Of a stretch of 64,000 nt of DNA, positions 1-9,815 are shown piece by piece. Made by a program: the position numbers and the translations under genes. Origin of the DNA: Ligula intestinalis (Eukaryota; Platyhelminthes; Cestoda; Diphyllobothriidea; Diphyllobothriidae); contig JAYGXS010000004.1 in assembly GCA_036362985.1 (NCBI GenBank), positions 861,342 to 925,341 of the forward strand, read 5' to 3'. The notes beneath the pieces were generated by a model. The model searched no databases, was not told the origin of the DNA, and worked only from the letters and a program-made list of their open reading frames with translations. The stretch's first letter is position 1; every line of letters starts with the position of its first letter.

Positions 1-2100
1 GTTAAACGGCAAAAGCCAGTCTTGAGACCAAGTTTGAAGACGATTTAGGTTTAGCTGCAAATGTTCTTCGTCAGCTGAATTTCTGATGACGTTCCAAATC
101 TTAATGTCATCAGCAAACATAGCCACATCGCAGTCCAGTTCACGGACGGAGTCATTGACGTATATAATGAACAGTATAGGGCCAAGGACAGAGCCTTGGG
201 GGACACCGCTCTCGACTGCAACGTCTGCCGACTGCTGGTCACCAATATGGACAGTTTGAGAGCGACCAAGTAAGAAGCTTTGAATCCACTTCAGCAGATT
301 TCCTCGAACACCTATTTGGCTGAGTTTGTGCAGAAGTCGTTGATGTGGGACGCTGTCAAAAGCCTTCTTGAAGTCGGTGTAGATTACATGAAGCGGATTT
401 CCTCCATCAACTGCCCGAGTCCAGCGTTCCAAACAATGGAGCAGGTTCGTCACGCAGGACCTGCCTCTGCGGAACCCATGTTGCGCATCCGATAGAAGGT
501 TATGCTGCTCTAAGAAACGCATCAGCTCTCGTTTTACTACTTTTTCCATAATCTTGCAACAGATCGAAGTGAGGCTGATTGGTCGATAACTGTTTGCAGC
601 AACCTTTCTGCCGCCTTTATACAACGGTGTGATCCGTGCGGATTTCCAATCGGCGGGTAAACAACCTGCGTTAAACGAGGTACTGAAAAGCATAGAAAGC
701 GGTTTGGCTAGCTCCCCAGCAAGTTCTTTCAGTAATTTAGGCGGGATGTCATCGGGACCGGATGATTTCGAGTCGTTTAGTGCCATTAACTCCTGAAGAA
801 CGGTTGCTTCGGCGAAGGCCACATTTTCAATCTTTGGACCGTCATCTAAGCCATAGTTTGGAGGAATGAATCCGATTTCAGTTGTAAAGTTCGATTTGAA
901 AAATTGTGAAAGATGCTCAGCTTTTGCTCCATCCTCACTCATTTCTGTTCCATCGCTAGCCTTCAGAAGGGGAACTGGGTCCCGGTTTCGTGTGGTCTTT
1001 CTTAAGTAGCCATAAAATAGCTTCGGATTTTTAACTGCCCGGTTTAGTAAATCTTTTTCAAAGTCTTTGCGCGCTTTGAAGATAAGTCGCTTCACGAGGT
1101 TCCTCTGCGTTTTGTATGCATTTAGGGATACCGGATTTCTGTCTACTCTATACTTTCTAAACAATCTCCCCTTTTTATTTATCTCCTTCTTCAGCGCTTG
1201 AGTCAGCCACTGAGGTTTGTTGTTTAGCTTCTTCCGTGTAATCGGACAGTGGTTTCTCAGGAGAGTATACAATAACTCACTGAACCATCCCCAATCATCA
1301 GCTATATTGCCAGAAAAAACCAATTCCCAATTTACGTTGTTTATTTCGGCCTTCATTTGATCAAAGTCACCACGCCAAATATTCCTTCTCACCTTGGTGG
1401 GTTGTTCGGGTACCGAAAATATAGAATAGTCCCAATTTAGTATGATGTGATCACTTTTACCTAGAGGAGGTAGAGATTGCACCTCGTCGATGCTGTTCAG
1501 CGATTTCGTAAGTACCAGGTCTAGGCAGTTTGATTGCTGCCCCTCACGCACCCTGGTGGGAAATAGAACATGTTGACTGAGAGATGCATTAAGTGTCATA
1601 GCTAGTAAACGCCAGTCGAATGCTTGCTCTGGGCCTCGTGCGTATGATGAACCCCAATCGATAAGCGGGGCATTGAAGTCTCCCATAATCAAGACATCGG
1701 GCCGAGCAGCTAATCTCGCTAACTCTTCTAGTAGACCAGTGTCAGCCTCATGATCATATCTAGGCGGACGGTACACGGTCAGAACTTCCAGGCTGGGTGA
1801 TTCCGGTACCTTTATAGTAAGCCAGATGGCCTCGGTGCTGCAATGAAACCGCTCTGTTTTTTCCGAGACTAGCAGTCCATGTTTGACGTAAGTTATAATT
1901 CCTCCTCCTTGGCGCCCTCTTCTATCTCTCCGGAACAGATTAAAGCCAGGTAGTGCCACTTCGCGGTCATCCACGTTTTCAGACAGCCAGGTTTCTGTCA
2001 GAGAGATAATGTCGGGAGAAAGGTCATATATCTGCACTTTTAGTTCATCTAACTTGGACAACAGACTCTGTGCGTTGGTGTAGAAGAATTTAAGTGACAT
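1..2100 (-). CDS. LINE-A ORF2: endonuclease/reverse transcriptase, 3' partial
   Basis: I translated this frame through all 700 codons from ATG at 2100 to the window edge and found no stop. It encodes the enzyme that nicks target DNA and copies LINE RNA at the nick. The endonuclease comes first: the TETWL motif at residues 35-39 holds the catalytic Glu, GDFNAP is at about 140-145, and SDH at 216-218. A linker follows, then the reverse transcriptase, with DFKKAFDS at about 576-583 (motif A Asp), PQGSVLGP at about 653-660 and FADD at 662-665 (catalytic Asp pair). The thumb and C-terminus lie beyond the edge. The same frame is open upstream of the ATG back to about 2388, overlapping ORF1 in the -1 frame, so the true start could be the ATG or a frameshift. 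The catalytic residues I can see are all intact. Confidence 0.93.
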   Translation of the reverse strand, partial: MSLKFFYTNAQSLLSKLDELKVQIYDLSPDIISLTETWLSENVDDREVALPGFNLFRRDRRGRQGGGIITYVKHGLLVSEKTERFHCSTEAIWLTIKVPESPSLEVLTVYRPPRYDHEADTGLLEELARLAARPDVLIMGDFNAPLIDWGSSYARGPEQAFDWRLLAMTLNASLSQHVLFPTRVREGQQSNCLDLVLTKSLNSIDEVQSLPPLGKSDHIILNWDYSIFSVPEQPTKVRRNIWRGDFDQMKAEINNVNWELVFSGNIADDWGWFSELLYTLLRNHCPITRKKLNNKPQWLTQALKKEINKKGRLFRKYRVDRNPVSLNAYKTQRNLVKRLIFKARKDFEKDLLNRAVKNPKLFYGYLRKTTRNRDPVPLLKASDGTEMSEDGAKAEHLSQFFKSNFTTEIGFIPPNYGLDDGPKIENVAFAEATVLQELMALNDSKSSGPDDIPPKLLKELAGELAKPLSMLFSTSFNAGCLPADWKSARITPLYKGGRKVAANSYRPISLTSICCKIMEKVVKRELMRFLEQHNLLSDAQHGFRRGRSCVTNLLHCLERWTRAVDGGNPLHVIYTDFKKAFDSVPHQRLLHKLSQIGVRGNLLKWIQSFLLGRSQTVHIGDQQSADVAVESGVPQGSVLGPILFIIYVNDSVRELDCDVAMFADDIKIWNVIRNSADEEHLQLNLNRLQTWSQDWLLPFN

Positions 2101-2165
2101 ATTTTTGACGAATTTTGTCTCGGTGGAATTTGAACTTTGCTTGACATCGGCTGTGTAAGCCACGC

Positions 2166-2720
2166 TCAGGCCATTGTTCGAAGTATTATCGGTTGGTTCA
2201 AGAACCTTATATTCCTGTGAATTATCTTCCCGTTCGAGATTACCAGGCTGGTCTCGCCATTTTTTCTTCTCGAAAGTAATTCTGCCACAAGTTCCCGACG
2301 TTTGAGCCGTTCCGCTAGAGAGTACTCCGGCTGAAAAAAAACTTCTTTGTGTGACTGGCGAAGGCTGGTCTTTTTTGATAAGATCAGTTTAACGTGTTCG
2401 GTATTTTGCATCACAATTTTTAGAGGTCGTGGTCGCGGTGTACCTGTGGCCTCGTCAGGTTTTTTTCCGATCCGAAACGATTTCAGAACTGGAAATTCTA
2501 AACCTGGCTCGAACAGATCGTTTAGAACACGGTTGAAGGATGCCATGTCCTCCGCGTTATGGTCTGAACTGACTGAAGTACATTCTTCTAGGCCCTGGAC
2601 AATAATACAGTGCTGTCGTCCCTGTGGGTGTTGGAAAACTTTTTCTACAGTGTTTGTCATATTGGCCTCTGTGTGACTCGAACAACTCGGTGGATATCCA
2701 AGCGCATGCAAGAACACCAT
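2166..2720 (-). CDS. LINE-A ORF1, C-terminal part
   Basis: A 184-codon frame upstream of ORF2. It carries an RRM-like strand motif (CIIVQGLEE, about residues 38-46) and a Lys/Arg-rich C-terminal region with RRELVAELLSRRKNGE and VISNGKI, similar to the RNA-binding ORF1 proteins of CR1/L1-type LINEs. The homologous region of the copy at 15127-16755 matches. ORF1 proteins coat the element RNA in the cytoplasmic particle. The N-terminal part seen in the other copy (Cys cluster and long linker) is missing, because an in-frame stop lies just upstream of the first Met. It ends 65 bases before the ORF2 ATG. Probably a 5'-truncated remnant rather than an expressed gene. Confidence 0.8.
   Translation of the reverse strand: MVFLHALGYPPSCSSHTEANMTNTVEKVFQHPQGRQHCIIVQGLEECTSVSSDHNAEDMASFNRVLNDLFEPGLEFPVLKSFRIGKKPDEATGTPRPRPLKIVMQNTEHVKLILSKKTSLRQSHKEVFFQPEYSLAERLKRRELVAELLSRRKNGETSLVISNGKIIHRNIRFLNQPIILRTMA
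2334..2341 (-). other. T8 run in the ORF1/ORF2 overlap (possible -1 slippery site)
   Basis: On the minus strand ORF1 reads GTT TTT TTT CAG, giving a T TTT TTT heptamer in the phase required for -1 frameshifting. The -1 frame from here is the ORF2 frame and is open. The same T8 run in the same phase occurs at 16639-16646 in the other copy. The run also encodes a conserved Val-Phe-Phe, so conservation alone does not prove frameshifting. Confidence 0.4.
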
Positions 2721-2744
2721 TCTACTTGACTGAAGAGGAGTGAG

Positions 2745-3335
2745 GTTAAATCAATAGCCAGCGCGATTTCGGCTGACATGGTTGGCAGCGGTCATCCGGT
2801 AGACGAAAACGAAGCGGTTCGCTTAATCTATAAAGTACCGGCAAAACATGCAAAGCTCCTGCTCCGACGGCAAAGGCAGTTGCCATACGGCCTACTAACC
2901 CGATTTTATGCCCGCAGAAGGCGTTTTACAGGCCCGAAGGTTCCCGTGGCCGAATACAAGTTCAACATTCGTCCACACGCTTCCTACCACACCACGAGAC
3001 GGTGAATAGGCAGCGACAGCAAGCGTCCCCAAGCCCCCACGCCGTCACCAGACCATGACACTTTGCGTCCTCATGCCTGTAAATAAAACGCGAAACAGGG
3101 ACGTCGGGATGACATCAACTGCACGTCGGACCCCCTCCCCCATCTGGTCCCTTATTATGACTAAAAGCTGACCCCTTTGATCCCTTAACACATACCCTTC
3201 CCTTCGTAATTATAACTGATTGGTTCCTTAAACTTTTGTTAAATCTACCCTCCTTTACATTATTGTATTTGCCGGATGATGAAGAAATCGAGGGCGTTCG
3301 TTCGGCTAACTTGACTTCCTGAATGCTTATTTACT
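2745..3335 (+). mobile_element. PLE 3' end: endonuclease C-terminus and tail
   Basis: The + frame around 2778-3005 reads GSGHPVDENEAVRLIYKVP, matching the C-terminal part of PLE GIY-YIG proteins at 35739-35939 (DSGHRVDPNEAFRVIYRV). It is followed by about 330 bases of non-coding tail matching the tail inserted at 11690-11885, including the ACTGATTGGTT segment and a decayed hammerhead-like motif at 3273-3299. The upstream part of the element is missing where LINE-A copy 1 begins. Confidence 0.75.
3273..3299 (+). ncRNA. Decayed hammerhead-like motif in PLE tail
   Basis: Aligns with 11823-11849, but core T4 has become G and the GAAA block is changed to GAGG. Listed because it places this tail in the same family; no activity is expected. 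Confidence 0.3.
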
Positions 3336-4385
3336 CCGTTATATAACATCACCAGTACCTGGAGCATGTTGTCCGTTTTAAGCCAGGGTGACGCCTGCTA
3401 GATGGGGTTTACTGTCTCAAACCATCTGTCTCACAGTGTCGTATGCGCAGCTGCGGGACTCGAGCATCAATTAGCTGATAGTGATTTCAGTCTTTCACTC
3501 TCTTTCGGTCGCTGGCAAGATAGAAGCCCAACGACCTGCAGTGGACTCGAGTGCAGGGGGCTAAATAACCTTCTCTGATAACTATCAACCAACAGCATGA
3601 AAGGATGTACAAATATGAGTCTCAACAGCTGCCATCACGTACTTCAAGTAAGTAACACCTTGACTACGTAGAAATGTTAAAGTGCACGCTCTTTATTGCC
3701 TAGGATTTGCACTTCTAACGTGGGGACCTTGGTATAAACGTCCACAACTATTGATCTGGTCATAACGCAAGCTTTATTCGCTTGAAGCGAAAAGCCGCCG
3801 AACGACAATTGAAGTTTCCTCGCTGCTGTATCCAACCCATCGTTGTGGAACTTGTGGCGAGCCAAGCGAACCATCCAGCCAATCAGCACACAAAGCACGA
3901 CGTACACCACACGCACGCACGCACGCACACCGCACAAGCGCACTGGCCAGGCGCTTTTGAGCTAGCCTTACCCTGTAGGTGGGGCCGACAAAGACTGTAG
4001 TCACCGCCGCACGGCTAATCGGTGCGCGGATGCCCGTTGTCGGCTCGATGGCACACAGCCTACTGGCGTTGTTAGCCTACCACACACTTGGGTCTGGTCG
4101 GCTTGCCCTGACAATCACTAATCTTTTGATGTCAAAATAGACTGTCGCAGGTTTTTGGCAGTGCGTAATTTTCGCCGATCTTAAGTAGGTATTTCAGGAT
4201 GCATCAGGGGTTAATACGCCATGAACCGAAGAACAAGTGAGCAACTATCAGTGAAAACGTTATGCACCCCTGACTCGTAGCCATGCATTTTTTTGGATCA
4301 ATTACCTCGCGAAAATTCCCAGCTAACCATTGAAAAATAGTAGACAACAGTTTGCGGGCATTCATCATCAGGCCGATAAGTTGAC
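3336..4385. other. No recognisable gene
   Basis: Mixed-composition sequence with no protein similarity that I recognise. It holds a short CACG microsatellite (3908-3932). Small frames at 3677-4004 run through that low-complexity stretch and look spurious. Confidence 0.6.
3908..3932. repeat. (CACG)n microsatellite
   Basis: Six or so units of ACGC repeated in tandem, flanked by CA-rich sequence. Confidence 0.9.
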
Positions 4386-4457
4386 ATGGCGCAGGAAAAC
4401 GTCAGTTGCACGAAGCTACATGAGCTCCAGCTCGAAAAAGACAGAGAGAGAGAGAAC

Positions 4458-4685
4458 GCCTTATTTTGAAGGCCGGATTACGAGTTGAAAGAGCGGAGAA
4501 AGATGAGACAGCTAATAATAGAGCTGGAGAAACGGAGAACCAATGGCGAGGCAAATCTCAAAATAAGAGAGGGACGAATAGTTCAAGTCAAAAGGACATC
4601 TCTCTGGTCAAAACCGGTAACAGTGACGGCCTGGCTGTCCCGCCACCGAAACCTAAGACATGCCCTCTTAAATTGGTCGGTCTAA
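4458..4685 (+). pseudogene. LINE-B ORF1 C-terminal remnant
   Basis: The frame carries RPDYELKERRKMRQLI and then KRRTNGEANLKIREGRIV, the counterpart of the basic C-terminal block in LINE-A ORF1. A TGA at 4467-4469 interrupts it just before RPDY. It overlaps the start of the ORF2 frame, as in LINE-A. Non-functional fragment. Confidence 0.75.
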
Positions 4686-7498
4686 ATGCCAGATCACTGG
4701 TTAATAAAATGCCTCTGCTGCAGACTATGGTTTTCGTCAACCGCCCAGACATTGTTATGGTAACTGAGACATGGGCATCGGCCCGTGTAGCTGACTCTGA
4801 ACTCTCTGTTCTAGGCTATGCATGCGTTCGGAACGATCGAAACAATGGTCGTGGCGGAGGAAGCTGCATCTATATAAAGCAGCCACTTGCATTTCTCCCG
4901 TTGGACTATCCACAATTCACAGCGGTGTAGGAGAGCTGCTGGCTATGAGTTGTTCTAAAAAACAAATACTCCTTACTTGTTGGCTGTGTTTATCGCCCAC
5001 CTAATGCCAATGCGGACTACGATTTTTGCCTCTCGCAGGCATTTCATGCCGCAGCTGACTTGAATCTTAAGTATTGCTTGATTGCAGGCGATTTTAACCT
5101 TCCTTACGTGCAATGGTTTCCACCATCCGGTCCTTCAAAGTTCGAGAACTTACTTGAGGCAATAGATATCGGCATGTGGGATCAGGTAGTCGATTTTCCC
5201 ACTCGAGGAGCTAACATGCTCGACCTAATTTTTTGTAGGGGATGCGAACCACTTTCAGTGTCATCCTTAGACGCACTTGGGAGTTCAGACCATCTTACAG
5301 TTGTTTGTGAACTAGAACTGGAGGCGGATAAAACGTTTTCCCAAAAGTATAGTCTATCATGACTTCCGATCAACAAACACGGCGGATCTACTGGCACATC
5401 TAAACGCTCTCGACTGGTGTGAATTTTTCCAATGTTTGGATGTAAATGTTTGTACCGATGCACTGTACAAAGTGTTGGATCCACTCATCCTCCACTTTGT
5501 CCCCCGTAAGAAGGTAATACATGTCAAGGATGAAGTGTACCTTCCTCTGTCTTTCCGTCGTAGGTTGCGTAAACTCTCTCGTCGTTTGCATCGGCAAAAC
5601 GACACTTCCGTTCTGCCCTTGATCACACTGATCTTTGAGCAGGCTAAGAAGCTCTCCGAAGAAAAGCAGATAGCCGATGAGGCCCACTTCGCTGAAAATC
5701 CTTCCCTTAATGTTGCGAAACTCTTTTCGCATACAGTAAAAGCGCAGAGGAAAAGACAACACCCCATACTTCAAGACGCTTTAGGAAACCCCATAGCTGA
5801 CGCTAAGTTGACCGCCGATAGCTACAATGCGTTCCTATCCAAAACGTTTAGTGAAAGCTCGTTCGCTGCACCTCCGGCTATCCGGGCTTGGACGGGTGCC
5901 GTACTCGAAACCATAAGTTTTACCCTCTGGGACGTGACTGTAGTCATTCGTCGTTATCGTCAATCTTATAGTCCAGGACCAGATGGCGTCCCAGTTAGCC
6001 TTCTAAAAGCTGAAGCGAATGATATCTTCCCGTCTATTCTTTGTAAGGTATTTAACCTTGCCCTTGAGAGCGAAACCTTTCCTTCTTTGTGGAAGGAATC
6101 GCACCTAATGCCTATTCGCAAGCATGGCCCATCGACGTCATTCGACAACTTTAGGCCAATAAATACAATTCCCGCAGCCTCGAAGATCTTGGAGACCTTG
6201 ATAAAAGAAAAGATGATGCGTCACTTGTCAGAGAACAACCTACTCAATACATCTCAACATGGCTTTCTCGAGAAAAGATCTTGTGACACCTGCCAGCTCT
6301 CTTTCTTTAATGATGTGCTGCAATCTAGAGACAGCGGTTTTGCCACTTATAGCGTCTATTTTGATTTTACTAAGGCCTTTGATCGGGTCGATCATAACCT
6401 CCTTATTCTGAAACTGGCCTCCTTCGGCATAGGTAGCAAGCCTCTGAACTTCATATCCTCCTATTTGGATGCTCGCACACAACGAGTAAAAATTTTCAAT
6501 GTTTTCTCCAACCCCACGCATGTGAGGAGTGGAGTCATACATGGTAGTGTACTGGGTCCGCTCCTATTTTGCCTTTTTGTCAACGACGTTTCAGATTGTT
6601 TTCAGTATGGCAGATTCTTCATGTACGCTGATCATTTAAAAGTCGCTTATCGATATAAACCGGCAGATCGCAACATCGTGCTCGAGCTGATAAAAAGGAT
6701 CTTCAGGCCTTTGCCCAGTGGTGTTGCACATGGCGCCTCACCTTTTCATGGCACAAATGTTCCGTTATGGTTGTTGGCGACGATCATCAACCGGAATTAA
6801 GCATTGACGGCCACGAACTAAATGTCCCAGGAGTTATCAAGGATTTGGGCATATCCTACTCTAATAGTCTCAATTTGTCAGAGCACTGTGCCCTGATAGT
6901 CTCGAAAGCACGCCGAACCACCGGATTTATCCTTAGAAATTTTAAGACTATCAAGCTTAGAACTAGCCTTTATAATATGTACGCGAGACCTAGTCTTGAA
7001 TACTGCTCGCCCCTATTCAGTCTTCTGCGCACTAGTGAACGGAAGAAAATAGAATGGGTGCAGCACTTCTTCACTAGAAGAGTTTTCACTACAGAACACC
7101 GAAACTTAACCTAACAAAAAAGGTGCGAACTTATGAAGCTGGATTCCCTGTGGCTTAGTCGATTGCAGAAAGGTCCATTTTTACTGTTTTAACTTTTGAA
7201 TGGTCAGACCTTCAATCTTCTTAGTACAATAAGGCAGCTTGAGCACTCTCGACGCGCCAGTCATCGAGACGTATTTTTATTTCTTCCTATGGCACGTACA
7301 GTTAAGTACCGGCAATTCTTTTCAGTAAACGCCATATCAATCTGGAATAAGCTGCCCAAAAGTATTAAAATCCAGCAAAGCTACCCTATGTTTAAGAGAG
7401 CTATAACTAGTTTTCTACATTCAGGACAACTTTCACGAATTTTGGGTGCTGACTCGGTGGAATCGCTCTATCACTCTGATGGCGTTCGTGGACTTTGA
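4640..7498 (+). pseudogene. LINE-B ORF2: endonuclease/reverse transcriptase, broken
   Basis: Endonuclease blocks: LVGLNARSL and TETWAS (4670-4800), then after a frameshift near 4925 VYRPPNAN, AGDFNLPYV and SSDHLTVV (4985-5340). The long frame 5436-6800 holds the reverse transcriptase: SPGPDGVPVSLLK, DFRPI-type fingers block (NFRPINTI), FDFTKAFDRVDH (motif A), GSVLGPLLF, and MYADHLKVA where YADD or FADD is expected. The second catalytic Asp is therefore His, which should abolish polymerase activity. After another frameshift near 6790 the C-terminal domain continues at 6767-7114 and 7196-7498 (AISIWNKLPKSI). Stops lie between these frames. At least three disruptions plus the catalytic change make this a dead copy. 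Confidence 0.9.
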
Positions 7499-7500
7499 AC

Positions 7501-8244
7501 CCCGCCAGGCTTCATGCTGAAGAGAATGCTGCTGAAGCAGCAGCCCGCAGTCTGCTAACCCTTCAGCCGATAGCGCGCAACTTTTGCCGACAACCATTGA
7601 AGGAAGACTGAGAACACTGTGTTCTTGTGCCAACCTTCTCAGTCTCGAACTAATGTCCTTAAACGATATGAAACATTTCTCCTGCTGATGAGTCAACTCA
7701 GCTTACAACGGTACATTTATTCCGTTTGTATCATACCTTTGAAGGCAGGTTTTTTTCACTTGAAACAAACTCCCTATCTCGCCCAGTATTGACAAAACAA
7801 AAAACCTGAAATAAAACCAATACTGACTGCAACATAGGGAGTTTGTTTTAGGTTTTTTCCGGTCTTCGAGGTGTTGGAAGGCTCCCAAGAGGTGCATTAC
7901 TAACTCTTTACTATTGCCTGTAAACTGGCATAATAAACATATCATATACAAGCTTCAGCAAAAAATGGCTCCATTCACGGAGACCACGAGATAAGATAGG
8001 GTAAAAGGTCATGCTTGAAGGTCATAGAATACTCAAAGTTAACGTTTTGCACGATATGCACATCTGTTATGGGGACAGGTCAGCTTTCAACTTCTCAATT
8101 TCCGTTTCTTCGCGCGTGAGGCAGCCTGCATGGAATGGGCGTTAAGGCTAATACGGTTAACCTTAGCAGCCACAATCTTCCAGGACCGGTTCATTAGAAG
8201 AAGAGATTAATCGTAAGAAGGCCAGATTTGTAGGTACAGTATAG
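7501..8244. other. Non-coding; LINE-B 3' side and a hairpin
   Basis: No coding frame recognised. It starts with probable 3' UTR of LINE-B and contains the inverted repeat at 7748-7860. Confidence 0.6.
7748..7860. repeat. Inverted repeat, arms about 40 bp
   Basis: Left arm 7748-7790 contains AAACAAACTCCCTAT and ends CAGTATTG. The right arm, starting CAATACTG near 7818, contains ATAGGGAGTTTGTTTT and ends near 7860. The loop is about 28 bases and A-rich. No coding content. Could be a short MITE or a folded-back insertion. Confidence 0.8.
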
Positions 8245-8460
8245 GCTGAGAAGAGAGAAGATCTTCGAAAAATCGAGTTGTACTCCTGAATATTTGAACA
8301 AGTATCACTTGTTCATCGTCAGACTTCAAGAAAAATTAAGGGCTGGGAGTGTCGCACTACAGCTTCTTGGGGCAGGGGTTTACAACGGACGGGGATGGAA
8401 TTCCGGGGGTTAAGAGGACGGGAATCCTGCGGCGATAGGTTGTGCTGGCGAGAAGGGGGG
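8245..8460 (-). mobile_element. PLE type-B tail fragment
   Basis: Minus-strand copy of the non-coding PLE tail, matching 12785-13020 (-) in order: the AAGATCTTC segment, the hammerhead-like motif, then the GGCTGGGA segment. It abuts a + strand PLE coding end at 8461, giving a head-to-head arrangement. Confidence 0.75.
8288..8322 (-). ncRNA. Hammerhead-like motif, GAAA block altered
   Basis: CTGACGA at 8322-8316, then T, then a perfect 7-bp stem II (GAACAAG with CTTGTTC) around a TGATA loop. AAAT stands where GAAA is expected, then ATTC. Pairing is kept although the stem sequence differs from other copies. The lost G12 suggests inactivity. Confidence 0.5.
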
Positions 8461-8519
8461 AAAAACGTAGTCGTTTCGGCATCTCCGATCCACAACCCCG
8501 CATTCTTCCTGCGTGCAGT

Positions 8520-8875
8520 CCTATATCGAGTGAAGCAGCCCATTCCCGTAGAAAAATTAATTAACGTTATTCACCGCATACCGTGCGCCGGCTGGGCTTG
8601 TGTCTGTATTGGCCAAACAGGCCGACGTCTCGAGACTCGCATCAAGGAACATAATTCAGCCGTTCGCCGACCAACCCTTTACCACTCGTATTTGCGCACC
8701 CCCTTGAGTGTGATCACCGCTTCAATTGGAAAGGCACCGAGGTGATCGCCATAGCTAACATGAGACAAGCGAGAAGATTTATCGAAGCTTGGTGCTCGAG
8801 TCTGGACAGTATTAACAGACACGTAGAGCTTGATTCAGACTATGCTGGTTTGCGCGCATGGTTTACAAACCTGCA
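8520..8875 (+). pseudogene. PLE GIY-YIG endonuclease C-terminal domain, frameshifted
   Basis: Frame 8395-8745 reads VIHRIPCAGWACVCIGQTGRR and then RIKEHNSAVRRP. This is the Cys-containing GIY-YIG core, with the usual YIGQTGR appearing as CIGQTGR. After a frameshift near 8695 the neighbouring frame continues with LECDHRFNW, IANMRQARRFIEAW, DSINRHVELD and YAGLRAW, the conserved PLE C-terminus. The domain nicks target DNA in active PLEs. The reverse transcriptase part is absent, so the copy is 5'-truncated. Confidence 0.85.
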
Positions 8876-9079
8876 TTCAGCCTGAAACAACAGCTGGCTG
8901 TCCGTGCTCAGTCAAGTAGAACGTCACTGATTTTGCATCCCTCCGAACACGTGGCCCGCAATCCAAACGTTTACACTTCCCCTCCGTTACCAACACAACC
9001 TATCACCGCGGGATTCCCCTCACCGTTCGTTCTAACCTCTGGCGCAAAACCTCTAGTCCAACGTTCCCGTTCATTTAGC

Positions 9080-9114
9080 CTGACGACGAACAAGTGATAT
9101 CTGCTTGAAAATTC
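9080..9114 (+). ncRNA. Hammerhead-like motif, intact core, imperfect stem II
   Basis: CTGACGA 9080-9086, C, a stem II of AAG with CTT (plus unpaired GAAC on the 5' side), GAAA 9107-9110, AT, then TC. The AT spacer is self-complementary. Core residues match a hammerhead; stem II is weak compared with the copy at 12839-12873. Confidence 0.5.
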
Positions 9115-9194
9115 ACAAGCACAACTCAATTTTCCGAAAATGTTCTTTTTTCATTGTATCATCTCGGAATGCAGCGTACTTCACTTATCTAACA

Positions 9195-9815
9195 GTGAAT
9201 GCTGTACATAGGGGCTACAGAATCGACTGCATGCTGCTGTGTAGGTCTGCATCCAACTCCAAGTTGCACACAGGCCGGAAGCAACCATCAGGCGCCGGGT
9301 CATGAGACCGAAAGACCCACTGCCACGGCAGGAAACGGCTGGAGTCGTTTACCGAAATTATGTCCTTCTGCAGTCACCACATTCAGGCCTGTTCAGGCGG
9401 ATTGAGGCGTTCCCCTACCGTGTACTGAGACATTTCCTGAGCAAGAGAATCAGTCACGTGGGAAGGACAGGGTGCAACAACAACTCCAACGACAGCGGGC
9501 ATAATTGTCGCGCAATTACCAAACCCGCATCCGACGCGGACAAGAACGCTGTGGCAATTAATGAGCAATCACCGCACCAATTAAGACCTCAAGTGGTGAC
9601 TACAAGAACTGAAAATTATAGTACGCATGCGTGTGACCACTGTGAACTATAAATACCGTGCAATCTGTGCATGCATCACCCCTTATCTGCGCATGTCTCA
9701 GACCTGTTTACGATTTCCTATGACTAAGGATTCCCGACGGAATCCGAAACGTCAGTCAAATAAAACTCTTGTTCCAGTGATCGCATCTTCGTCTTCTAAA
9801 TTCTCTATTAATTGA
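9195..9815 (+). mobile_element. PLE type-A 3' end: endonuclease remnant and tail
   Basis: The frame at 9302-9652 starts MRPKDPLPRQETAGVVYR (the linker into the GIY-YIG domain) and later reads YRVLRHFLSKRISHVGRTG, matching the minus-strand copy at 24385-24645 (YGVLRSFLSKRISHVGRAG). The central GIY-YIG core is deleted or scrambled. The tail then holds a type-A hammerhead-like motif and the AATAAAACTCTTGTTCCAG segment, ending in a TCTTC-rich stretch. Confidence 0.8.
9720..9753 (+). ncRNA. Type-A hammerhead-like motif, core changed
   Basis: Stem II is a perfect 7 bp (GGATTCC with GGAATCC, CGAC loop), followed by GAAA, CG and TC. The left core reads ATGACTA where CTGANGA is expected (C3 to A, G8 to T). 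The same two changes occur in all four type-A copies of this window. Confidence 0.5.

Larger units (their letters stand above)
1..2720 (-). mobile_element. LINE-A copy 1 (CR1/Jockey-like non-LTR retrotransposon), runs off left edge
   Basis: Minus-strand non-LTR retrotransposon containing the C-terminal part of ORF1 followed by an open ORF2 with apurinic-type endonuclease and reverse transcriptase. It is clearly the same family as the elements at 14835-20405 (+) and 61090-63836 (-): the proteins align along their length. The 5' end is truncated inside ORF1, near 2720, next to PLE sequence. The 3' end lies outside the window. No stop codon or frameshift was found in the 2100 bases of ORF2 present, so this may be the youngest or least damaged copy here. 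CR1/Jockey-like is inferred from domain order and the FADD motif. Confidence 0.93.
4390..7500 (+). mobile_element. LINE-B, decayed non-LTR retrotransposon of a second family
   Basis: A + strand element with the same domain order as LINE-A (ORF1 C-terminus, endonuclease, reverse transcriptase, C-terminal domain) but clearly different protein sequence, so a separate family. It is 5'-truncated inside ORF1 near 4390 and broken by several frameshifts and stops. The 3' boundary was placed after the final coding block at 7498; the 3' UTR may run on to about 7690. Confidence 0.88.
8461..9190 (+). mobile_element. PLE type-B 3' end with GIY-YIG endonuclease remnant and tail
   Basis: The coding part (8520-8875) is followed by a non-coding tail with GTTCATTTAGCCTGACGA and a terminal segment ending near the ATCTCGGAATGCAG sequence. 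The same element family is at 12785-13565 on the opposite strand. Confidence 0.8.

Noticed and set aside
5357..5774. Two overlapping minus frames of 124-136 codons
   Set aside because: Antisense of LINE-B ORF2.
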